From Tetradesmus obliquus (Eukaryota; Chlorophyta; Chlorophyceae; Sphaeropleales; Scenedesmaceae): 64,000 bases of DNA. The stretch's first letter is position 1; each line of letters opens with the position of its first letter. Positions 48,501 to 59,255 of this stretch are shown one piece after another. The position numbers and the translations under genes were made by a program. The stretch is from NCBI GenBank assembly GCA_030272155.1, contig CP126202.1, forward strand, positions 2,666,001 to 2,730,000, given 5' to 3'. The notes under the pieces were generated by a model. The model did no database searches. It saw only the letters and a list, made by a program, of their open reading frames with translations, and was not told where the DNA came from.

Positions 48501-50674
48501 TGGTGGGCTGGCAGGCAAGGTGCAGGCAGACCTGATCATCGTGTTGTGCACACGGCGGCCAGGTGAGGCCAGGCAGCCGTGCTGTGCTGTGTGACTGTAG
48601 GGGTGCAAGGCAGCGAAGTGCACGCAGGCAGCCCACATGGCTCACAGCAAAGCCTTTCACAACAAGCCACCGCCCCAATGTGTCTATTGTATCCTGCTGC
48701 CTGTGCTGCAGGGCGCACTGCTCAGCTAGTGGCCAAGTACCGGCCTCCCATGCCCATCCTGACGCTGGTGGTGCCGCGCCTCGTCAACGACGGCATACGC
48801 TGGAGGCTGGAGGGCAAGTGAGTGCGGCGCGGTGCAAATTTTAGCAAGTAATGACCGTGCAGCCTGCTGCAGAGGTTTGATTTTTCAGCAATTTGCTTGA
48901 TCATGTTTGCTTGTGGATTTCACTGCACTGCTGTACTGCCGGTCTTGCAGCATGCCACACAGCACTGCACCAAGCCAGCCGCCTTCAAACCAAACTGAGT
49001 TGCATGTGTCATCAGCTGCTAGCTGGTGCTAGGACCCACATGTAACTGCCTCTCTCTCTACTATCCTGCACAACCCCGCACAATCAACTGTGCGCAGGGC
49101 CACCGCTCGCACCTGCCAGCTCACAGGCGCCTTGTACTGCAACAAGCAAGCCACATCACATTGAGATGTGTTTCGTCTCCCTTCTGTGTGCCGCAGGGTC
49201 ACCGCCCGCACCTGCCAGCTCACGCGCGTTCTGTTGCCCATGCTGGCCAAACTGTGAATGTTATCTCATCACACATCATCATGTAATGTATGTTATGTTA
49301 TGTTATGTTATGTTGCAGGGCCACCGCCCGCACCTGCCAGCTCACGCGTGGTCTGCTGCCCATGCTGGCCACGCCGGGGCCTAACGGGGACGCGGTGCTG
49401 GAGGCGGCGGTGATCAACGCGGCACTGGCGGGGCTGGTTGCTCCGCGGCACCACGTGGTGGTGCTGCAGCAGATCCACAACGACCTGTGCGTCAAGGTGA
49501 GCTGATATGGTTTTGGTCATCAAGTGTAGGAGAGGGTTACTGCAGCTGGCTGGTGGTCTTTTTGTACTGCTGCAGCAGATCCACAACGATCTGTGCGTCA
49601 AGAAATGTTTCATCAAAGTTCTAGTTACGGCACGGGTGGGGCTGGTAGCACCGCGGCACCATGTGGTGGTGCTGCAGCAGATCCACAACGACCTGTGCGT
49701 CAAGGTATGTCTGATGCCATCTTGTGAGAAAACATCTGGACGTTGGATTAAACACAACGGTTGTGTTGGCTTGACGGATGGTGTTTGGGGTAGTAACAAG
49801 ATGCAAGCAATGACATGATCACTTCTATGAAGCAGGCACCTGCTTTGGTGGCTGCCTTTGTGCACTGCTGCTATCTGATGCGGTGTCACCCGGACACTGA
49901 TCCTGAGGTCCTTCTGTCTTCTCAGGCTGTTGCTCAAGCTATTGATGATGCTGTTGAGTGCTTTTCTGCGGTTTTTTTCTGGCGTTTTGGACGACGATGT
50001 GTTGTTCTTCGATGTTTCCTCCCCCAATGAGCCTCGCGTTGGCTCCTGACTGGGGTTCCCACTCCTCGTTGAGTGGAGCATGTAGTGTAATGTGTGTGAT
50101 GTATGCAGTGTCTATGCATATTGTGTACGGAGGTGTTCAGGCTTTTGAAAAGTGAGGAGTGCTGGCTGAACGTGCTGTTGTACTTCTGTATGTGCAGATC
50201 ATGTCGCTGGACTCTTCTGGCAGGCGCATTGCAGGCCCACGTGTGGCTCGTGCTGCCAAGGGCACCGGCATAGGTGAGTGACAGCTGCCACATATATGAA
50301 GACGTCCAAGAACAATATGTGGCACATGCTCATCAGTCGGTCACTGGCCAGCAGCCGCACACAAGTGCAGATGCAGTAGGGCAGTGCACTTCATCCCTCT
50401 CATGCCATTGCATGTTGGGTTTGCACTGTGAAGTGGCCTCCTTGCAGCCTGTGCCGCCCAGTCCGTGCTGTCCTTGATGACTCGCTGTGTGGCCATGTTC
50501 GGCAACGGCTGCAACGCGCTGCTGCTGCTGCTGCTGCTGCTGCGCTGCAGGGCCATACATCAGCGCGCTGCACCCCAAGAGCCCAAACCCCAAGGCGCTG
50601 ACGCGGGCCATGGGCGCAAGCACAGGTGCATTGCGCCTGCTGTGTGGTGCTGCTTTGAAGCCTTGCTTGCTTGC

Positions 50675-50727
<53 letters not shown>

Positions 50728-51561
50728 CCCTTTGTGTACTGCCGATCTATGTCTTGTTACTATGTCACTCCAGGCAGCATGATGAACGGCGATGCTGATC
50801 CACAGTGCCGTTGCTGCTGCTGCTGCTGCCGCTGCTGCCGCTGCTGCTGCAGGCGATCTGGTGGACAGCGATGCGGATGATGACGATGAGGGGCCTCGTG
50901 GCAGCGCTGCAGGCGGCTATGATGAGGGGCTGGTGCCGCTGCTGGTGGGGCTGCCGGGTGACCTGCAGACCTCAGCCAGCATGCTGTACGATGATGAGGT
51001 GGGGCTCCATATTCAAGATTCTTGCAGAGCCTTGAAATTTGTGGGCTTATGGCTCTGTGATGCTGCCATGCTCCTTGCTATTGTATCCCCGTACGCACAT
51101 GTCGTGACCGTACTTCTGGTCATGTGTGTGTTTTGTTGGGCCTGGTTGTTTTGTGTGTGGCGGCTACGATGAGGGGCTGGTGCCGCTGCTGGTGGGGCTG
51201 CCTGGTGACCTGCAGACCTCAGCCAGCATGCTGTACGACGATGAGGTGGGGCGCTGCTGCTGCTGCCGCTGCTGCTGCTGCTGTATGTTTGCTACGTGAT
51301 TTTTTTTATTTTTTTTCTGTGACTGTTTATGTATGTGTGCTGCTGGTGGGGCTGCCGGGGATTTACAGACCTCAGCCGGCATGCTGTACGACGACGAGGT
51401 GGGGCACTGCTGCTGCTGCTGCTGCTGCTGCTGCTAGCCTGACATATCTGATAGGAGGTGTGTCACTGATGCGGCTGTTGCCACATGGTGTGATGCCAAC
51501 AAGTAGTTGGCTATGTGCGCACACCTGCTGGCGGGACCAGCTCAACTCGTCCACCTGGCCA

Positions 51562-51612
<51 letters not shown>

Positions 51613-51735
51613 GGTCATCAGATGTCGCGCGCTATTGCAGCAGCCATGAAGGGCTCAGCCTCGCCAGCTCCAGCGCCTGCCAGGGAGGTTGATGTGGCTG
51701 CACTGAAGCCAAGCATAGGCGTGATGTCACCCTGA
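38670..51735 (+). CDS. PYK: pyruvate kinase, plant cytosolic type, copy B (complete)
   Basis: Plus-strand exons: 38670-38787, 39887-40032, 40368-40433, 40742-40816, 41172-41284, 41607-41721, 42102-42247, 42543-42683, 43380-43534, 44072-44180, 45351-45581, 46057-46159, 46795-46830, 47118-47211, 48031-48183, 48712-48817, 49319-49496, 50198-50273, 50551-50625, 50853-50998 and 51622-51735. All 21 phases agree; 2496 nt, 831 aa, TGA at 51733. The order is that of plant cytosolic enzymes: PEP/ADP region ([14 protein letters not shown]), B domain (exons 3-6), catalytic-Lys AKVETRQ (~residue 281), [30 protein letters not shown] and GAETLRG. The C-terminal domain has [18 protein letters not shown] and [15 protein letters not shown]. 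An Ala/Gly/Ser-rich insertion (~residues 410-520) and an acidic tail (~720-831) make it longer than the usual ~510 aa. RGH replaces the usual RGN. Confidence 0.93.
39705..39762 (+). repeat. partial copy of PK-B exon 2 (acceptor end)
   Basis: It repeats the acceptor and the first ~55 bases of exon 2 ([18 protein letters not shown]), 182 bases upstream of the real exon. PK-A has a partial exon-2 copy in the matching place (5285-5358). Confidence 0.8.
41349..41402 (+). repeat. donor-end copy of PK-B exon 5
   Basis: It repeats the end of exon 5 (LHNMVEE.DTVYIGR plus donor; real copy 41239-41284), 116 bases downstream. Confidence 0.8.
42072..42089. repeat. poly-C tract at PK-B exon 7 acceptor
   Basis: Eighteen C in a row lie 13 bases 5' of the acceptor of exon 7. 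The paralogous acceptor in PK-A has a 21-C run on its sense strand. Confidence 0.95.
42750..43140 (+). repeat. four donor-end copies of PK-B exon 8
   Basis: Segments near 42780-42827, 42893-42929, 42993-43034 and 43098-43132 repeat the end of exon 8 (ADGIVISR plus GTGGG donor; real copy 42660-42683), each about 105 bases apart. Later copies incorporate a GCAGCAG stretch. Confidence 0.8.
43695..43860 (+). repeat. two donor-end copies of PK-B exon 9
   Basis: Segments 43702-43757 and 43800-43858 repeat the end of exon 9 ([17 protein letters not shown] plus donor; real copy 43480-43534). The first keeps a GTGAGG donor; the second is degraded. Confidence 0.78.
44349..45350 (+). repeat. array of seven extra acceptor-end copies of PK-B exon 11
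   Basis: The start of exon 11 ([25 protein letters not shown]) with its CTGCAG acceptor begins at 44349, 44497, 44645, 44782, 44919, 45067 and 45204. The full exon begins at 45351. Unit lengths are 148, 148, 137, 137, 148, 137 and 147. The 137-bp units lack 11 bases in the intron part. Each unit also carries a TATCAG|GTT donor-like site. Confidence 0.93.
45845..45965 (+). repeat. two acceptor-end copies of PK-B exon 12
   Basis: Segments starting at about 45852 and 45941 repeat the acceptor and first ~25 bases of exon 12 (PSSGVSPA region; real exon 46057-46159). Confidence 0.72.
46250..46572 (+). repeat. three donor-end copies of PK-B exon 12
   Basis: Segments near 46253-46296, 46380-46424 and 46518-46570 repeat the end of exon 12 ([14 protein letters not shown] plus donor; real copy 46118-46159), 125-140 bases apart. 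The last has lost the GT donor. Confidence 0.8.
47270..47445 (+). repeat. donor-end copies of PK-B exon 14
   Basis: Segment 47276-47338 repeats [21 protein letters not shown] with donor (real copy 47150-47211). A weaker copy lies at 47395-47445. Confidence 0.75.
47784..47965 (+). repeat. acceptor-end copies of PK-B exon 15
   Basis: 47784-47890 repeats the first ~100 bases of exon 15 ([20 protein letters not shown] region) with acceptor, 247 bases upstream of the real exon (48031-48183). A degraded shorter copy is at 47920-47960. Confidence 0.82.
48290..48564 (+). repeat. two donor-end copies of PK-B exon 15
   Basis: Segments 48300-48361 and 48508-48562 repeat the end of exon 15 ([17 protein letters not shown] plus GTGAG donor; real copy 48130-48183). 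Confidence 0.82.
49095..49258 (+). repeat. two acceptor-end copies of PK-B exon 17
   Basis: Segments 49098-49132 and 49197-49250 repeat the acceptor and start of exon 17 ([15 protein letters not shown]; real exon 49319-49496). Confidence 0.8.
49560..49706 (+). repeat. two donor-end copies of PK-B exon 17
   Basis: Segments 49567-49604 and 49633-49704 repeat the end of exon 17 ([20 protein letters not shown]; real copy 49432-49496). The second keeps a GTATGT donor. Confidence 0.82.
51158..51402 (+). repeat. two donor-end copies of PK-B exon 20
   Basis: Segments 51160-51246 and 51338-51400 repeat the end of exon 20 ([27 protein letters not shown] region; real copy 50920-50998), each with a GTGGGG donor. 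Confidence 0.82.
51564..51611. repeat. 16-copy CTG run 5' of PK-B exon 21
   Basis: Sixteen CTG units end about 10 bases before the acceptor of the last exon (51622). Confidence 0.93.
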
Positions 51736-51779
51736 GTTGATACCCGACTGAAGGGGCAAGGCTGCACTCCAGCCCAGCA

Positions 51780-51990
51780 GGCACAGGCTGCGCTTGTGAG
51801 GGAGATTGACGTGGCCGCGCTGAAGCCGAGCATCGGAGTGATGTCGCCCTGAAGCATGTGTTGATGTCGCGCTGAAGTGAACGGAGCAAGGCAACATTTC
51901 AGCCCAGCACAGCCTGTCAGGGAGGCTGAAGTGGCTGCCCTGAAACCCAGCATCAGGGTGATGTCACCCAAGAGTGATGTGTCACCTTGA
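51780..51990 (+). repeat. two copies of the PK-B terminal coding end
   Basis: Segments 51787-51852 and 51905-51972 repeat the last ~65 bases ([17 protein letters not shown] and stop region; real copy 51680-51735) downstream of the real stop. The first copy keeps the stop; the second has lost it. The same happens after SDS22 and after the PAM2/SpoVS gene. Confidence 0.82.
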
Positions 51991-52426
51991 ATCCTTTCCG
52001 TGTCATGATGTTTGCTGCTGCGGCTTGGACGGCCTCGTGCTGAAAGTGTTGCGAGTATTATTCTAGCATGAGAATTGCCCAGCAGCTTTCAAGGGCACTG
52101 TCATGTGTGAATTGGCCCTTGTGGAACCCAAGTGCGCAATAGCGCAGAACTGTAGAACTGCACACAGGGCCTCAGAAGCCTTCAGCTTGTTGCTGAGGGC
52201 GTCCGTGTCTGCTGCAGCGCAAAAAAGCAGCCTGCTGCAAGGCCTTCGTGTTGTACCTCCCTCTGCGTCGCATTGATATTGCAGTGCGGGTGCTGCAACT
52301 GCACCGCGCACATGTGTCAGGAAGAGTATTGTGCATTTCAGGCTGTAGCTTTGTAGCTGCATATAGGTGCTGCATGTTTTGGCTGTGGTGTGCTCTGGTG
52401 TACTCTACAGCAAAGCGGTTGCTCTC

Positions 52427-52465
<39 letters not shown>

Positions 52466-53762
52466 GCCTTTTGCGGCGTGCCTGTTGTCAAAGTCTGTAC
52501 CTTGCATCTCGCATTCACAGCTGGAGTGGCACAGAGGAGCACACCAGCGGCTGTGCAGCTGCAGCAGGGGGCTTGTTTCATCCACAGCATTGATGAATGC
52601 ATGTTTGTAGGCACGTTGTGTGAGGCCATTGTTTGTTACACCTGAGCCATGGCTTATATTGGCAGCGTCTTTGGTTTGTTCCAGAGGTCGCTTGCTGTGC
52701 ACTTGGGTGTGTTTTGCACCGTTAGCATGTATCGAACGGCCTGAGAGATGCCAAATCAGAGTTAGCACGCCAGTCTCACACTTTGCACCTTTTGTGCTAC
52801 AGCAGCTGCCATCTTTGCGGCACCGTGCTTTGATTTTTTGCTGGCTGGCTGTGCAGAATTGTTTGCGCAGCATCTCGCATGCTGTTGATTGCGTTGACTG
52901 CTGGTGTAGCTGCTGATTGAACTGCTGTGGCACGCGACAGTCCATACGCAGCGACTCGCAGCCGGCGGCCGAACAAGGAACCATTTTGTTTGGAAGGCAG
53001 GTGCTCTGCATGGGCGTGTGATTTTTAGCAACGCAGCACTGTTCTTTCTGTTGTAGTGCAGGCCCTTTTGTGCATGCCCCAGTGTTGATTGTATGAGCTT
53101 GGGGGAGACGGTGCATTTGCAACTGCGTGCCAGTTGTAGGCATGTGTGAATCCTGCATTGCGCAGTGACACTCTGCAGCAGCTTCCATCCTCAGAGGCTG
53201 TTAAATGGTAACATGATGATGATGATGATCCTCAGAGGCTGTACCACTGTCACTGCCCAACTACAGGGGTAGCTACTATAGTAGATGCTGCATCCAAGGG
53301 TCGTTCATAGCGTGTACGCATCTTAGCTGCATGTGTGCTGCATTGCTTTTGTGCCGATTTGCTGCTGGCTGTTTATCAGTCAATGCCCCTGCTGTGCTGT
53401 TGCTTACAGGCTCTGCTGGCACGCCCTTGTTAGACAGGCCTGCATGCGTGACAGAGCCTGCGCCGCGCCTTTTGTTTCCAACTCATGTTGGGTTGATTTG
53501 GCACCCTGCGCAGCACGTTGTAATTATTTATATTGCAGCAATGCGGGTGAAATAATCACTCTGTCGACACCACAATCGGCATGCCTTGTGGAGTTGGTGG
53601 GGTAACGTGATTGCAAGCATGTACCAGCAGCGACTCAGCAGCGGATGATGTAGTACTACGTTACAAGATAATGGAAGCTACGGCACCCTCTGCTGTATAA
53701 ATGAGTACAATGCTCTCGTCACCTTGCCCAACGTGCATTAAATAGTACTAAATCAAAGATAG
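51991..53762. other. 3' flank of PK-B; no gene recognised
   Basis: It holds the PK-B 3' UTR. A 338-codon minus ORF (52172-53188) has no domain or regular composition and is judged spurious. A TGTAA motif occurs near 53517, far from the gene. An ATG/ATGATG run is at 53210-53230. Confidence 0.5.
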
Positions 53763-53810
53763 CCTTGCACCGCCTGCTGAGGGTGGACTGACTCAGCAGG
53801 CGGGGCAAGG
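53763..53810. repeat. isolated 19-bp inverted repeat (hairpin)
   Basis: Arms 53763-53781 and 53792-53810 pair over 19 bp with one mismatch (CCTTGC.CCGCCTGCTGAG) around a 10-base loop. This is a very stable hairpin in DNA or RNA. Confidence 0.9.
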
Positions 53811-53899
53811 CACCCACTACTAGTTAGTAACAGTGTCAGTAACAGCAAGCAGCCGGCACTCCCTAGTGGCCGCCGCTTGCTGAAGCAGTCATCAGACAG

Positions 53900-55236
53900 A
53901 TGCTGCTGTCTCAGGCAATGTAACTAAGCCCAAACAACACCCGCCATTGACGAATCCGCCATGGCAAGGAACCCACTGGTTTGAAAGTGCGATCGGCTGG
54001 GTTTGTCCGCCAGCCCAATCAAAACAGATACGCGAGAGCAAACGAAATGCACAGCACAGGGAGAGCAGTACTCCCATGGCCCCCCTGTATGACCACACGT
54101 GCAGTGTGCAGGAAAAGCAGCAGTGCTGCTAATGCAAGTGTACCAGACGGCCTTTCAGCAGCCTGCGTTTAGCTTGTGCAGCGCTTTTCCCACCCCAGCA
54201 ACAATGAAGACCGAAGGTCACTGCAGTCTGCTCAGCAGCAATGACACCCTTGCCATTGCAGGATCCCTCAAGGCGGTTGGATAGTGGTTTAGTGCTGGAG
54301 GCCTGCCGGTGGCGCAAAAGGCGGCAACAGCTGACACCACCCACAGGCCAACAGCACGCCACCAAACACTTGCAACACAACTAGCAGCAAAAATGTGGCT
54401 GCTGCTGGCGGAAGCATTGTAGCTTGCAGGCACTGCGTCCAGAATGGGGCAGCTGTTGCAGTGCTGGCACCAGCAGCACCGGCATCCACAATTGACTGCA
54501 ACAGCAAACGTCCACAAATACTTCCACAAGCATGAATCAGCAGGCACCTGTGCCTGCTGTGCCTGCAGTTGATACAGCAGCATTAGGGCTGCATGCGGCA
54601 GCTGCAGCAACTCAAACCCTGGACAAGTCAAAACTAACCACGAGCATATGATACGCGCATATGATAGCAGCTAACGCGCTGTAGTCAAACCAAGACGCAA
54701 CACGCAGCAACAGATCACAACCACACTGTGCAACAAAACTGCACACCGCATGATCTGGCCACCTAGAGTGCAGGGTATGAAGCACTTCCAGACAGCACCA
54801 AACGCGGCATTGCCACACCTGAAATCAGGCTGCAGGTGCTTACCTGGTGGCAGCACTCCACACAGAACAGCAGCACCTGAATGCTTTGCACAAAGCAGCA
54901 CCTGTTCAAATCGCGCATGTGCAACGCACGGCACTGTTTACTCAACACAGCAAGCCACCCTGCGCGTGCATGTGTGCTGCGGCGTAGCTACTGCACAGGT
55001 GCAGAGTAGGTGCTCCGCGCTGCCATTTTTGCGAGAGCTGTAATCTCAACACACACCCCTGCAGTATCACCCTCAAAAAATGATTGCCTCCCAGGCTGTC
55101 ACTGCACATAACAATTGAGATTTGTACCAAACCTCCTGGGTCAAGTGCAGCAGCCTGAAGCAGATTCCGGTGCAGTGCTGCCACTACCAACCTAGCAGAA
55201 GGGCTGATACAAAAACCCCCAATGTAAAGCCTGCAC

Positions 55237-55268
<32 letters not shown>

Positions 55269-58200
55269 TGCTTTGCCAAAGCATGTGTGCCGCCTTTTCA
55301 CGTTCTCATGCTGCTGCTGCCTTGCGCACAGGGCCCAAATTGAGGGGTCAATCAAATGCACGATATGACTCCTAGTGGTAGGGCACAGCGCTCGTTCTTT
55401 CTGATGCAGGTATGCATGCAATGCGTGTTGGCCAGCTGCACTGTAGGTGCAGGGCTGGCAGTGCAAAAGAGAGAAAAGGAAGGCCCCCACACAAGAAGCT
55501 CTGCAGTCTGGCGACCGCCCGGAGCCATTCAAGACACCCAAACCCTGAATTCAAACCCCCTGAACAGCACCCCCACCATCCATAAACTGCTGCCAGTTGC
55601 GCACTGCGCTGTGGGCATGCACATTGACCACATTGACCAACAGTAGCTTGCAAAGGCTGACTGCATGTCGGCCTAGCAGGCTGCCGCGCCGCCGTCACGT
55701 GCAACGGAGCTCCGCTCCAAAAGGCATCAAATCAATCCCAGCACAATCACCAGGTGTGCTGAAGGAATGAACAATGGGCGCAGCTGCAGCGGCTGCTCAG
55801 AAGCTTTTCAAAGGAAGGCTACACACATACACAGCATACACAACATGCGGCAGAAGTTGCACCCGCAACAACATACACAGCATGCGGCAGAAGGTGCACC
55901 CGCAACGGCAGCAGCATGCCGGCTTCAAGCGGTGACCGTCGCAACAGCAGCAGTCAATGCCAGACTGCAGAGCAGTGCAGGCAGCAGCAGCAGCAGCAGC
56001 AAAGTATTAATACGCTGCAGCATACAGCGCCTACTACTGCTGGCTAGACTTGACAGTGTATGCTGGCCGCTCTTGCGCTGACATTCCAGCTGCAATCAGG
56101 CACAGCATGCGATCAGCCAGGGCCCGTCTGCCCAGGGGTTTCAGCCATGCAGCTATGTGGTTGCTGAGTGGGGTTTGCGCTCCCATGCGGCGACGCGCAG
56201 ACGTGCCCAGCAAAGTGCTGCTGCCCCAAAAGCAGGCAACATCAAACCCTGGGCAACACTCGGCACTCATCACGCCTCTCCACAATCACAGCCTCCCTTC
56301 ACACCAACCCAACCAGCATGGAGTAGTTAGACTGGCAGCCGGCACAAGCAACAGACCTGTATGTAGTAGATAGGCCCGCCACGCGCATTGGTTCCACACA
56401 ACATAAAGTTTATCCATGGCCCGTGTGAATCCAAACATGCATGCGCTGGACCTGCAGCATGAGTTTCCATTGCCGCACCCGCCACCATGCAGAGTGGACA
56501 AACAAGCAACACCAGGCTGCTGTGTCAGACAGCATGGGTGGCGCCTGCACCGCCATGCGTATGACAACACCCCGTGCTGCTTTGTTGGCAGCAGCAGTGC
56601 TGCAGAAGTCCATGCACAGGTTTTGTGTGCTGCTGCTGCTGCTGCTGCTGCTATGAAAACAGCCTGCAGCACAACCAATCATGCCAGCAAGTCGGTGGAT
56701 GTTTTGCGCAGGTTTGATACATCAGGCAACAGCGCCTGCTGTACACACAAACACCCAATACTCACAGCAACTAAAGATGCACCTGAACGGCACCGCTCTA
56801 TACATATACACAAGGTGCTAGAGCATTGCAAGTTAGGTGTGCCGCATCACGGCATGCTGCAGCGCTGCAGCATCTGGTGCAACTGCCAACATGTCTGCCA
56901 CACACAGCAGCAGCGCCTGACGTGCAGCACAAACCGGCCAGGAGATACATACATAAGCCCCTCCTGTTGCCGCAAGTGCAAGCGGTTCTGCGAGGCACAG
57001 GCGAGGCTGCTGCCGCATCAGATGACAAAACTCCCAGAGCCGCAATAAAACTAGATGACACCAACAAAAGGATGCTGGCCAAAAAGTGCAAAGCAGGGCA
57101 GGGCTGGCCAACCATGTTGGGCAGCCAACACCCGCTGGGTTTGCAGCAGCAACACAACAGCACGTGTTGGCACATATATATGCACTTAGCCATCAACTAG
57201 ATGCACTGAAACGGCCGATGCTGGCTCCAAAAGCGCTGCGTGAAAACAAAAAAGAGCCTCGGGATGTGCCTCCTCAGCCCTCACCCAAAGTTGCATGCAG
57301 CGCAGGTGCTGCACCAAGTGTCTCGTGCATTACGTAAGCAACGCACATGCATAACAGCAGACAAGAAGCTACCGTAGGATGCATATGTAACGCACTGCCA
57401 CGCTGCAGTGCACGCGGCAGCTCCTGCCGTCTGCATAGTGCGCTGTCCTCCTTGGTGCTTAGGTTCCAGTTTCATACACAAATCCCCAGACCCCAGGCTC
57501 CCAGGCAGGCAGAACGGCAAACCCTACACGCAGGACAGCACACAGGTGAAGCAACACAGCTGTCCACAAGATTCAACTGCCGCTGGCAGTTGATGAAAAG
57601 GCAGCGCGGCCACCACAAGAACAACACATGCCAGAGGAGCCAGCACATCAACCAGGCGCAAGCAGCAGCAGCAGCAGCAGCACACATGAAAGCCAGGCCG
57701 GAGCCAATGCAATACACACAGCCGTTCACGAAGTTCTCCTGCCTCCTAGATTCCCACAGCATGCATCCACCCACAAGCACACAGCCGCGCTCACAGCCGC
57801 ATACACACTATAACGAAACTCATAAACAAAAAGAAACACGGCTGCCCTGACCATCCAGGCTGTAATAGGTACCAGAACTGGGCCTGCTGTTTCCATGAGG
57901 CCTTCTCACTGTGGTGTGTGCAACCAAATGCACGACCGCCTGCAAATGCTGGGTTCTGCAATGTGTACACAGCAGTGACGCTCACAAAAACCTGTACACC
58001 GAGAGGCGCACAGAGCCAGGCACCTGACACATGTGACAAGGCAGGCAGATCTCGCAAACACCAGGGACAACAGGACTGCAGCAACGCGGCGTGGCAGTTG
58101 GGTATGTAACAAGAGAAAGGTGCTCCAGGCAATGCATGTGCCATTCCAAAAGAGAGTGCGCTGGCACAGCAAGCGGCATAAGCCTCGCAAGGTGCAGCAG

Positions 58201-59250
58201 ACACACAACTATGGCAGTCATTACTGCACTGCCCAAGTATCGTATGAAGTATGTAACACGTAGCATTCGAGCAGCTACTAGGGTGCATTCATCCAAGCTT
58301 TGCAACACAACACATCAAACAGCAGCACACATTCAAACGGCGCGTTGCAGTCAAGCTCCATCCCAAGCAAGCCATCCTACTGCCTCAAGCAAGCCTCGTG
58401 TTGCACATTGTGCATCAAATGCCAAGCGATGCTGCGTGCCTGCCACACCCCAAGAGCCAGATGCGATGTCAAAAAGGTACTGCACAATGCAACCAAAAGA
58501 ATCAAAGGCAACCGAGGGACAGTGCTCTGGCAGAAACACGTGTTATTTCGCTCCTTCTGCACTGCCTGCCAGCGCTTGCAAAGCAACGCACAATCAGCCG
58601 CCTGCCACGACAGCAGCTGCAAACAGTCGGCCGTGGAAGAAGTATGAATGTGGGACACTTGATCCACACGGCGTTGTAAGGATGCATGGTGTGGCGATGG
58701 GTGGCGGATGCAGGCTGACCTGCCAGCACCCAACCTGGCCTGCCAAGGGTGAAGACACAAGAAGCACAACTGCTGCTGCTGCTGCCGCTGCTGCTGCTCG
58801 TGCTGCAGTTTGCTGCAATCATGCTGTACTGCCAAGCTTTTCTGTTCAAAACCCCTTGCCAGCATCATGCCTGCAGCTGCAACATCTGCTGCTGCTGTTG
58901 GTTGTGCTGCCGCTGTAGCGCTGCTGCTGCGGCTGTGCTTGGTGGTGCTGCAGCTGCTGCTGGTCGAGCCGGGCATACCTTGCTGCACAAAGCTGCACGC
59001 TGCTCCAGCTGACGCTACAGCAAACACCAATACAATTGCTGCTCCTGCTGCTGTTGCTACTGCTGTGAGCTGCAGCATGTCCTTCAGCAACTGATGGCAG
59101 GCCCAAAGCACTTGCACCTCAAACCAAGAAACTGCGGGTGCGCTGGTGATGACACCAACAGCTGCAGTTCACAGTGTGAACTGCAGGCTGCCTGCTGAAC
59201 TTCTCAGTGTCAACTGCATTCTGCCTGCTGAACTTCACGGTGCAGTGCAC
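53900..59250 (-). other. possible 3' membrane-region exons of the Cys-rich gene (unresolved)
   Basis: Minus-strand pieces encode hydrophobic segments bounded by splice-like sites. 58979-59069 reads LTAVATAAGAAIVLVFAVAS.., a good transmembrane helix. 58024-58077 reads VLLSLVFARSACLVTCV. 54290-54500 reads LPPAAATFLLLVVLQVFGGV... These could be the membrane and cytoplasmic part of the gene starting right of 63739. Frames could not be chained, so no CDS is proposed. Stretches between them show nothing recognisable. Confidence 0.35.
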
Positions 59251-59255
59251 GCCAC

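Noticed and set aside
52172..53188. 338-codon minus-strand ORF
   Set aside because: Irregular composition, no domain, no paralogue, and it lies antisense in the PK-B 3' flank; probably open by chance.
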